A stretch of 6,725 bases of DNA, from assembly GCA_031258055.1 (NCBI GenBank), contig JAIRNM010000065.1, positions 1 through 6,725 of the forward strand, given 5' to 3'. Below the pieces are notes generated by a model. It was not told where the DNA came from. It did not search any database and was given only the letters and a program-made list of their open reading frames with translations. Source of the stretch: Bifidobacteriaceae bacterium. GTDB lineage: Bacteria; Actinomycetota; Actinomycetes; Actinomycetales; WQXJ01. Positions within the stretch are counted from its first letter, which is position 1, and every line of letters begins with the position of its first letter. This document shows positions 1-4,852 of the stretch, piece by piece. The position numbers and the translations under genes were made by a program.

Positions 1-439
1 CGTCGGTGAAAGCCGGGTAGTCGACATCGCTCGGTTTGGTTGAGCCGCGGGCGGCCTCCAGCATTGATTCCAGATCGCGGATGATTAGCGTCCACTCGTC
101 CGATAGTTCCGGTGGGGCCAGTTTCTTCAGGCCTAAGTAGACGGACTTGGCGTCTTCCAGGGCCTGTTCGTCGCCGTCGATCATCTTGCTCGCGTCGAGT
201 TGGACTTCCGGTTCGGCGATCGCCTGGCAGTAGGCTCCGACATCGAATTCGTCTGGATCCGGCTTGGGCCCGCAGCCGTCCAAGCTCACCAACAGCACCG
301 CGATCGCGGCCACCAGCGTGACGAGGACGGCCAGGAGCACCGCCGGTGGCCCCGGCCAAGCCGTGCGCTGGGCAGCCTTGGCATCGCGGGCGGCATCGCC
401 CTCCCGATGCGGGTCGGGGCCTTCGCCAACGGTCGTCAC
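1..439 (-). CDS. Membrane-anchored exported protein of unknown function (3' end outside window)
   Basis: I read this frame directly: a GTG start at 439 opens a frame that stays open to the left edge (146 codons seen). The start overlaps the stop of the upstream phosphate transporter gene (GTGA, 436-439), and a GGGAG ribosome-binding site lies 6 nt ahead (450-446, inside the transporter gene), so translation is probably coupled. Residues 1-32 are polar and Pro-rich, 33-53 form one hydrophobic segment (AVLLAVLVTLVAAIAVLLVSL), and the rest is an acidic, probably helical domain outside the membrane. It has two cysteines (C56, C71) that could form a disulfide, and an APPELSDEW segment near residues 107-115 of a kind I recall from small actinobacterial secreted or lipoprotein domains. 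LDGC at 53-56 resembles a lipobox, but Asp at -2 and the long N-terminus argue against lipidation. Function is unknown. The operon position suggests a role linked to phosphate transport, which is inference. Confidence 0.8.
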   Translation of the reverse strand, partial: MTTVGEGPDPHREGDAARDAKAAQRTAWPGPPAVLLAVLVTLVAAIAVLLVSLDGCGPKPDPDEFDVGAYCQAIAEPEVQLDASKMIDGDEQALEDAKSVYLGLKKLAPPELSDEWTLIIRDLESMLEAARGSTKPSDVDYPAFTD

Positions 440-1473
440 AGCAGGCTCCCGATCCCTTGGATGCCCAGGAACAACACAGCCGCCGTTAGGCCCGCCGCCG
501 GGATTGTTAGGACCCAGGCGATGACTATGTTCTTGGCCATGCCCCAGCGCACGGCCGAAAGCGAACGGGTGGCGCCAGCCCCCATGATGGCGCAAGTGAT
601 CGTGTGAGTAGTGGAGATAGGGGCGTGGATGGGAGTGAACGCGGCTAAGTAGAGGACCAGCGCGCCAGTTGTCTCAGCCACGAAGCCACGGGCCGGATCG
701 ACGTGGATAACTCGGCGTCCCAGCGTCCGCATGATCCGCCAGCCACCGGAGTAGGTGCCAGCCGAAATGGCCGATGCCGCCAGCGCCTTGATCCAGAACG
801 GGATGCCGTCACCGGGCTGGTTCCAGCCAACCGCCATTGAGGCCATGAAGATCACGCCCATAGTTTTTTGGGCGTCCTGCAAGCCGTGACCGAGGGCCAG
901 AGCGGCGGCCGATCCGATCTGCGCCACCCTGAAACGGCGCATCGTCTTGTGCGGGTTTGAGCGCCGGAACAGCCACAGTACGGCCACCATTCCAAAGAAA
1001 GCGAGGGTAAAACCGATCGCGGGTGAAGCCACCATTGGGATCAAGACCTTCTCTCCGATCTTGCCCCATTGGACCGAAACGTCATTCCACTGGATGGCGA
1101 TAGCCCCAACCCCGGCGCCAGCCAACCCGCCAATCAAGGCGTGCGAGGAAGAAGACGGCAGGCCGAACCACCAGGTGATCAGGTTCCAAGCGATCGCCCC
1201 GAGCAGCGCCGCCAGCACGATTGACAACTGTTCGTGCTGGTCAAGGCCATCCAGGTTGACTATCTCGCGGGCGATCGTTTCCGCCACGGCGGTGCCCATC
1301 AAGGCACCGACCAGGTTCATCAACGCCGCCATGGTCAAAGCGGCGCGGGGACGCAAAGCCCGGGTTGAGACGGCGGTGGCGATGGCGTTGGCGGCATCGT
1401 GAAACCCGTTAGTGAAATCGAAGGCGACAGCTATCGCCATAACCGCCACCGCCAGCAGAATCTCCGGTGCCAT
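436..1473 (-). CDS. pit: PiT-family inorganic phosphate transporter
   Basis: This is a low-affinity inorganic phosphate permease of the cytoplasmic membrane (PiT family, PF01384), which takes up phosphate or metal-phosphate driven by the ion gradient. Both inverted family repeats are visible. The N-terminal half has DFTNGFHDAANAIAT (19-33) and GLPSSSSHALIGG (104-116); the C-terminal half has the matching GHGLQDAQKTMGV (195-207) and PISTTHTI (285-292). About ten hydrophobic segments cover the 345 residues, with a cytoplasmic basic loop near 169-183. The length is normal for the short bacterial and actinobacterial form. The ATG start lies 6 nt after the stop of the DUF47 gene, and an AGGAG sits within the end of that gene (1490-1486, 12 nt before the ATG, slightly long). 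The pairing DUF47 then pit is a classic operon in which the DUF47 protein acts as Pit accessory protein. The stop overlaps the next gene by 4 nt. Confidence 0.95.
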   Translation of the reverse strand: MAPEILLAVAVMAIAVAFDFTNGFHDAANAIATAVSTRALRPRAALTMAALMNLVGALMGTAVAETIAREIVNLDGLDQHEQLSIVLAALLGAIAWNLITWWFGLPSSSSHALIGGLAGAGVGAIAIQWNDVSVQWGKIGEKVLIPMVASPAIGFTLAFFGMVAVLWLFRRSNPHKTMRRFRVAQIGSAAALALGHGLQDAQKTMGVIFMASMAVGWNQPGDGIPFWIKALAASAISAGTYSGGWRIMRTLGRRVIHVDPARGFVAETTGALVLYLAAFTPIHAPISTTHTITCAIMGAGATRSLSAVRWGMAKNIVIAWVLTIPAAGLTAAVLFLGIQGIGSLL

Positions 1474-1479
1474 TGCCGG

Positions 1480-2100
1480 TCAGGACTCCTTGAGGGCGAT
1501 CGTCTCGACTGTGTTGGCGACCTTCTCGAAGGCGTCCGCGGCGTGCTCCAGCGCTTCAATCAGCTCTTTCAGCTTCATCACGTGGATGGCGTCCGTCTCG
1601 GACTGGAACAGATCGGCCAGCAGCGCCCGGTAGGCCCGGTCGGCTTGGTTTTCCAGCCGGTTGACCTCTACCCAGTATTCGGACAGGCCGTCCAACGAGC
1701 GCAAGCGCGGCATAGCGTTGGCGGTGTGCGCCGCCGCCCGCCGCAGAATGGTTATCTGTTTGCCGATCTTCTTGGGCAGCTTGTCGATCCGGTAGAGCAC
1801 TATCAGGTCGGCCGCTTCCTCCATATAGTCCATGCAGTCGTCCAAGGCGGAAGCCAAGTCGTAGATGTCGTCGCGGTCGAATGGTGTCACGAAGCTTGAG
1901 TTCAGCTTCTTGATGATGGTGTGGGCGGAGACGTCCGCCGTGTGCTCAATCTCGCGGAGCTGCATCGCCAGGTCGACCCGCTCGTCGAAGTCCGCCCCTA
2001 TCATCTGTTCGAGCACATCCCCCCCCTCCACCAGGTGGCGCGCCTGGGCTGCCAACAGGTCAAAGAAGGACTCATCTTTGGGTGTCAAGCTGAACCGCAC
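1480..2100 (-). CDS. PhoU-like DUF47 protein (Pit accessory protein)
   Basis: A cytoplasmic all-helical protein of 206 residues, the usual size for the DUF47/PhoU_div family (PF01865). These are PhoU relatives usually encoded next to PiT transporters, and they are thought to control or assist phosphate uptake. Family-like acidic repeats are seen: EHTAD (52-56) leading into a VTPFDRDDIYDLASALDD stretch (71-88), then ENQAD (150-154) and EHAAD (185-189). In PhoU proteins such E/D clusters bind metal ions. The start is GTG at 2100 with AGGAG (2110-2106) 5 nt upstream, a good ribosome-binding site. It is the first gene of the operon with the transporter and the exported protein. The leader carries a 15-bp dyad (2117-2131), so regulation at this point is plausible. 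The exact biochemical role of the family is poorly defined. Confidence 0.93.
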   Translation of the reverse strand: MRFSLTPKDESFFDLLAAQARHLVEGGDVLEQMIGADFDERVDLAMQLREIEHTADVSAHTIIKKLNSSFVTPFDRDDIYDLASALDDCMDYMEEAADLIVLYRIDKLPKKIGKQITILRRAAAHTANAMPRLRSLDGLSEYWVEVNRLENQADRAYRALLADLFQSETDAIHVMKLKELIEALEHAADAFEKVANTVETIALKES

Positions 2101-2116
2101 CAGATCTCCTACATCA

Positions 2117-2131
2117 GGTCAATAATTGGCC
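2117..2131. promoter_or_regulatory. Near-perfect 15-bp dyad in the leader of the phosphate operon
   Basis: GGTCAATAATTGGCC reads as two 7-bp arms around a central A with one mismatch (positions 2119 and 2129). It lies between the -10-like TATAGG (2138-2133, minus strand) and the AGGAG of the DUF47 gene (2110-2106), so it would cover or closely follow the transcription start. That is where a repressor operator would sit. In RNA the arms could also form a small hairpin upstream of the ribosome-binding site. The symmetry is seen; binding by any regulator is inference. Confidence 0.45.
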
Positions 2132-2132
2132 G

Positions 2133-2144
2133 CCTATAAGGGTA
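2133..2144 (-). promoter_or_regulatory. Possible -10 region of the DUF47-pit operon
   Basis: On the minus strand this AT-rich stretch reads TACCCTTATAGG and contains two hexamers that could serve as -10 elements, TACCCT (2144-2139) and TATAGG (2138-2133). A start of transcription 6-8 nt downstream would give a leader of about 25-33 nt containing the dyad and the ribosome-binding site. I see no convincing -35 at 16-19 nt upstream, so an activator-dependent or extended -10 promoter would be needed. Confidence 0.25.
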
Positions 2145-2246
2145 TGCCATGCGCGACGGTCGCTTGTTCCGGTGTCCAGCCAGCGGTTCTCGAGCGGCCC
2201 ATAACTGTGTGAGGGCGCGTTCCGCCGCAGCCGCATCATCGATGGG

Positions 2247-2287
2247 CGTTCCGCAAAATAGAAGCTTTTCGTTCCGCAAAATAGAAG
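2247..2287. repeat. 18-bp exact direct repeat, two copies at 23-bp period
   Basis: CGTTCCGCAAAATAGAAG occurs at 2247-2264 and again at 2270-2287, separated by CTTTT. The centre-to-centre distance of 23 bp is close to two helical turns, so two bound proteins would sit on nearly the same face. A weaker third copy may lie at 2311-2328 (GGTCCGCCAAATCAGATG; most positions match if one base is inserted). The repeat is AT-rich compared with its surroundings and lies about 150-185 bp upstream of the DUF47 start. It could be a tandem operator or activator site, or simply a small slippage duplication. Confidence 0.85.
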
Positions 2288-2538
2288 TGCGGCGGCTCAC
2301 CGTTCGCCACGGTCCGCCAAATCAGATGGCCGGCTCGTGCGGCGCCGGGCTCTTGGCGACCGCCTCGATTTTGGTTGGCCGAACCGCGCAGCGCCAGTCG
2401 GCGCGAAGGCCGCTCGTAGCGGCAAATGTTGGAGCCCGGGGCTGGCGCGGCCCGGCCGGTGACCACATTATCGCGTTTTGTTGGCCGATGCCGACCGCCC
2501 CCGGTGCCGTCCGCACTCGCCCCGCCCGGCCTTCCGCG

Positions 2539-2557
2539 CCGCGAAGCGACGTCGCGG
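2539..2557 (-). terminator. Weak candidate terminator hairpin after glnR
   Basis: About 15 nt past the glnR stop the sequence can form a 6-bp stem (CCGCGA, 2539-2544, with TCGCGG, 2552-2557) around a 7-nt loop. The inner part is a 10-bp palindrome, GCGACGTCGC (2546-2555). No T-run follows in the direction of glnR transcription, so it is not a canonical intrinsic terminator. Such T-less hairpins are common in high-GC actinobacteria and may or may not terminate. Confidence 0.3.
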
Positions 2558-2571
2558 GATCTCCGGGGCGG

Positions 2572-3414
2572 TCACAGATCCAAACGGCTGGGAGTGGCTG
2601 TTACCTGGTCGAAGTCAGCTTCTTCGATGGAAGTGACGGTGGCGGCTTGGTCGCTGGCGGAGACGGCATCGTCTAAGTGGTCGCTGTGAACCCGACTAGG
2701 GCCACGGCCGCTGTTGGGCTCAGGGCGCGGGCGGTGACGCTCCTTGGGAGCGTCGAAACGGTAGCCGACGTTGCGGACGGTGCCGATGAGCTGATCGTTC
2801 TCCGGGCCGAGCTTGGCGCGCAGACGCCGGACATGCACATCTACCGTGCGGGTGCCGCCGTAGTAGTCGTAGCCCCAGACTTCCTGCAATAACTGCGTGC
2901 GGGTGAAGACGCGTCCGGGATGCGCGGCCAGATAGCGGAGCAGCTCGAACTCCTTGTAAGTCAAGTCAAGGGTGCGACCGTGGAGCTTAGCGGTGTAAGC
3001 GACGGGGTTGATGACCAGATTGCCTTGGGAAATCGCCTCGTCCGGTTCGTCGGCGCCGACCATCACCGGTTTGGCCAGGGCCAAACGGATGCGGGCCTCT
3101 ACTTCGCCCGGGGAAGCGCTGGCCAGGATGAAATCGCGCGCCCCCCATTCCGCTGACAGCGCTGTTAAACCGCCTTCTGTGACGACCAACAACAGCGGGG
3201 CGGCGGAGCCCGCCACCTGAAGCAGGCGGGAGGTGGCACGGGCCGACTGCAAATCCCGGCGCGCGTCCAAGGCGATTAGATCGGCGCTCGGCAAGTTAAC
3301 CAACGACGAGGGGTCGAAACCCATTGTCCGTACCCGGTGGGGGAGGAATTCAAGGGCTGGAAGGACGGCGCCGGGCGCTCCGGGCGCCACAGTCAGGAGC
3401 AAAATCTCTGCCAT
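2572..3414 (-). CDS. glnR: GlnR-type orphan response regulator (nitrogen metabolism)
   Basis: An OmpR-family DNA-binding protein of 280 residues. Residues 1-115 form an atypical receiver, and 131-221 a winged helix (LDLTYKEFELLRYLAAHPGR, then LLQEVWGYDY, then GGTRTVDVHVRRLRAKLG, then IGTVRNVGYRF). From memory, both parts closely follow Streptomyces and mycobacterial GlnR, including the opening LLLLT-like strand, the ALDARRDL segment with D50 and R52, and VVTEGGLTALSAEWG (78-91). GlnR is known to work without a partner kinase. Its receiver lacks the full acidic pocket and dimerises through contacts involving the D50 region, then activates or represses nitrogen assimilation genes such as glnA and amtB. 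The tail 222-280 is polar and of unknown function. The ATG start has AAAGGAG 7 nt upstream (strong). The gene is divergent from a membrane protein gene with a 68-bp spacer. Another orphan OmpR-type regulator is possible but less likely. Confidence 0.85.
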   Translation of the reverse strand: MAEILLLTVAPGAPGAVLPALEFLPHRVRTMGFDPSSLVNLPSADLIALDARRDLQSARATSRLLQVAGSAAPLLLVVTEGGLTALSAEWGARDFILASASPGEVEARIRLALAKPVMVGADEPDEAISQGNLVINPVAYTAKLHGRTLDLTYKEFELLRYLAAHPGRVFTRTQLLQEVWGYDYYGGTRTVDVHVRRLRAKLGPENDQLIGTVRNVGYRFDAPKERHRPRPEPNSGRGPSRVHSDHLDDAVSASDQAATVTSIEEADFDQVTATPSRLDL

Positions 3415-3434
3415 GGGGAAGCTCCTTTGTAGTG

Positions 3435-3462
3435 TTGTCTGTGGCCGGTTGCTTTACATCAT
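3435..3462 (+). promoter_or_regulatory. Possible promoter of the membrane-protein gene in the divergent spacer
   Basis: The 68-bp spacer between glnR and the plus-strand gene is locally AT-rich. TTGTCT (3435-3440) and CATCAT (3457-3462), 16 bp apart, each match 4 of 6 bases of the sigma-70 type consensus. They would start transcription near 3469, just before the GAGGAG ribosome-binding site. The glnR promoter must share this short region, but I cannot place it with confidence. Confidence 0.3.
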
Positions 3463-3482
3463 TTAACTAAGAGGAGAGCTTA

Positions 3483-4241
3483 GTGGAACGAATGGTCCGC
3501 TTGGCGGTTACCGCTCTGGTTGGTTTCTTGCCGGCCGGAGGATTGGCCTTGGGGTCGGTTCTCGGTGCTCCGAGAAGTTGGCTCGTGGCGTCGGTGTCTT
3601 TGGCGACAGTCGCTTTGATCGCTGGCTGGCCCGCTTGGACCCGCCTGCCGCAGCCCCACACCGCGCGCTTGACGTTGTTTCTTACTGGTGTGGTGGCGAT
3701 TGGCCTGGCCGCTTTTGGGCCAGAAGGGGGCGCTTTTGTACTGGTGGCGATCGCCCTTGGTTTTCCCGCCGTCTTTCTCCGCGAGTTGGCCCGGCCAGCG
3801 CCGCGCGAGGATCTGGTGCGCTCGGTAACGGGGACGACCTGCGGTGTTGTGGCGGTCGCGGCGATGGGTCTTTGGGTGACGGCGGGTGTGATGGAGCACT
3901 TCGTCGACTTGGCTATCGAAGCGGGCACGGGCATAGCCGCCGCCTGCCTTGGAATTGGTCTGGGCCGACTGGCGCCGCGCTGGAAGGGCGAAATCGGCGC
4001 GGGCTTGGGCTTATTGTTGGCCGTTGGGGCTGGGGCGGGCGTGTCGTTCTTGGTGGTGACCCCGTGGTGGGCCGGGGCGGCGGTGGCCGCCGTCTGCGCG
4101 GTGGCGCCCGGAGGGCTCGGCTTGATAGGAGAGTCACGTTCAGTCTTGGCCGCCCGCCTGTCTTTGAGCGATGCCGCCGTATTCACCCTGCCTCTAGCCG
4201 TCGCCTCAGTCCCGGTCTGGGCCGCCGCTTTGATGCGTTGA
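3483..4241 (+). CDS. Polytopic membrane protein of unknown function
   Basis: A 252-residue integral membrane protein with about eight or nine hydrophobic segments, near 5-27, 33-50, 62-79, 83-100, 113-136, 144-160, 169-192, 195-213 and 231-250. The most polar and perhaps conserved part is the loop FLRELARPAPREDLVRSVTG (98-117), which is the best stretch for a homology search. I recognise no transporter or enzyme motif. GTG at 3483 is chosen as start because GAGGAG (3471-3476) lies 6 nt upstream; ATG at 3492 is the alternative. The gene is divergent from glnR, and 41 nt separate it from the FABP-like gene, so it may head a plus-strand operon. The codon pattern and hydrophobicity of this frame favour it over the long open frame on the opposite strand. 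Confidence 0.8.
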   Translation: MERMVRLAVTALVGFLPAGGLALGSVLGAPRSWLVASVSLATVALIAGWPAWTRLPQPHTARLTLFLTGVVAIGLAAFGPEGGAFVLVAIALGFPAVFLRELARPAPREDLVRSVTGTTCGVVAVAAMGLWVTAGVMEHFVDLAIEAGTGIAAACLGIGLGRLAPRWKGEIGAGLGLLLAVGAGAGVSFLVVTPWWAGAAVAAVCAVAPGGLGLIGESRSVLAARLSLSDAAVFTLPLAVASVPVWAAALMR

Positions 4242-4244
4242 TTC

Positions 4245-4274
4245 TTGGCCAACCGGACGTGCGCCAGGTAGCGT
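4245..4274 (+). promoter_or_regulatory. Possible promoter giving a leaderless FABP-like mRNA
   Basis: TTGGCC (4245-4250) and TAGCGT (4269-4274) are 18 bp apart and lie in the gap between two genes. The -10-like hexamer ends 8 nt before the ATG at 4283, so transcription could start at or next to the start codon. No proper Shine-Dalgarno is present ahead of this ATG (only AGGT 13 nt away), which fits a leaderless start. Leaderless genes are common in actinobacteria. The elements are short and could be chance. Confidence 0.3.
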
Positions 4275-4282
4275 CGCTTGGC

Positions 4283-4852
4283 ATGGGGATCACGTTTGAC
4301 GGGAATCTGGCGCCGGAGGTCTATCCGCTGGCTTGGTTGGTGGGCGCTTGGCGGGGCGAGGGGACGATCGGCTACGGACCGATTGAGCCAGCCCGCGTCG
4401 CCTTGACGGTCGAGTTCCGCGCCGCTGACGGACCTTACCTGGCTTATCGGGCCCGCACTTGGCTGTTAGCGGACGGTGCGAATGCCGATGCCGCCAGTGC
4501 TGGGGCGCCCTCAGAGCCGCCGCGGCGCCTCTGGCAGGAAGAGGCTGGCTTCTGGCGCGTAACACCCAATCAAGCCAGCGCCCAGCCGCCCTTTGAGATT
4601 GAAGTGCTGATATCGGACGCGGCTGGTTACCAAAGCCTCTATCTGGGGGAGGTTGATGGTCCGCGCATCCGACTCGCCACCGATGCGATGGTACGCACGG
4701 CCACTGCGCCCGCGATCAACGCCGCTACCCGCCTATATGGCCACGTCAACGGCGATTTGCTGTGGGCCTGGGACATCGCCGGATTCGGCCATGAGTTGGG
4801 TTCTTATTTGGCCGCCCAACTGGCCCGGAGCGACGGCGACAAGGATCTTTAA
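4283..4852 (+). CDS. FABP/nitrobindin-like beta-barrel protein (DUF1794/THAP4-like)
   Basis: A 189-residue protein of the FABP-like/nitrobindin family, 10-stranded beta-barrels that bind heme or hydrophobic ligands. The family hallmark WLVGAWRGEGTIGYG is at 18-32. Later strands EFRAADGPYLAYRART (44-59), EEAGFWRV (86-93) and IEVLISDAAGYQSLYLGEV (106-124) fit the barrel, and the C-terminus ends in the usual helix (ELGSYLAAQLAR, 171-182). In heme-binding members the proximal His lies in that last segment (often PxxxHL); here the aligned residue appears to be Tyr175, with a His at 170. A polar Ala/Pro-rich insertion is at 64-80. The frame is open far upstream, but that part is out-of-frame translation of the previous gene. 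ATG 4283 places the conserved motif near the N-terminus, as in homologues; GTG 4259 is an alternative. The stop overlaps the next start (TAATG). Confidence 0.85.
   Translation: MGITFDGNLAPEVYPLAWLVGAWRGEGTIGYGPIEPARVALTVEFRAADGPYLAYRARTWLLADGANADAASAGAPSEPPRRLWQEEAGFWRVTPNQASAQPPFEIEVLISDAAGYQSLYLGEVDGPRIRLATDAMVRTATAPAINAATRLYGHVNGDLLWAWDIAGFGHELGSYLAAQLARSDGDKDL

Larger units (their letters stand above)
2101..2571. other. Long intergenic spacer between glnR and the phosphate operon
   Basis: There are 471 bases between the glnR stop and the start of the DUF47 gene. Open frames exist on both strands, but their products are low-complexity Arg/Pro/Ala/Ser-rich sequences without recognisable motifs or good ribosome-binding sites, so I call no gene. 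I see no tRNA-like TψC arm. The stretch does hold a GC hairpin just after glnR (2539-2557), a perfect 6-bp stem with a 3-nt loop (2409-2423, GCCGCT-CGT-AGCGGC), a direct repeat pair (2247-2287), a weak promoter candidate (2133-2144) and a dyad (2117-2131). A small RNA or a decayed gene cannot be excluded. Confidence 0.7.

Noticed and set aside
947..1402. 151-codon plus-strand frame antisense to the phosphate transporter
   Set aside because: It is a shadow of the transporter gene, which shows all family motifs on the other strand.
2149..2676. 175-codon plus-strand frame across the spacer into the end of glnR
   Set aside because: No recognisable motif, no ribosome-binding site, low-complexity composition and overlap with the glnR C-terminus.
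3447..3467. Weak GlnR-box-like sequence in the glnR divergent spacer (minus strand GTTAA-6 bp-TAAAG)
   Set aside because: It matches only part of the gTnAC-n6-GaAAc consensus and lacks key bases, so I do not call it a binding site.
3467..4252. Long open frame (261 codons) on the minus strand opposite the membrane-protein gene
   Set aside because: Its product is a low-complexity Ala/Thr/Lys/Pro/Arg sequence typical of the reverse strand of a GC-rich gene. The plus-strand frame has a strong ribosome-binding site and a clear membrane-protein pattern.
3578..4282. Upstream extension of the FABP-like frame to a 424-residue protein
   Set aside because: The extra 235 residues are Arg/Gly-rich and are the out-of-frame translation of the membrane-protein gene. 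FABP-like proteins start shortly before the GAWRGEG motif.
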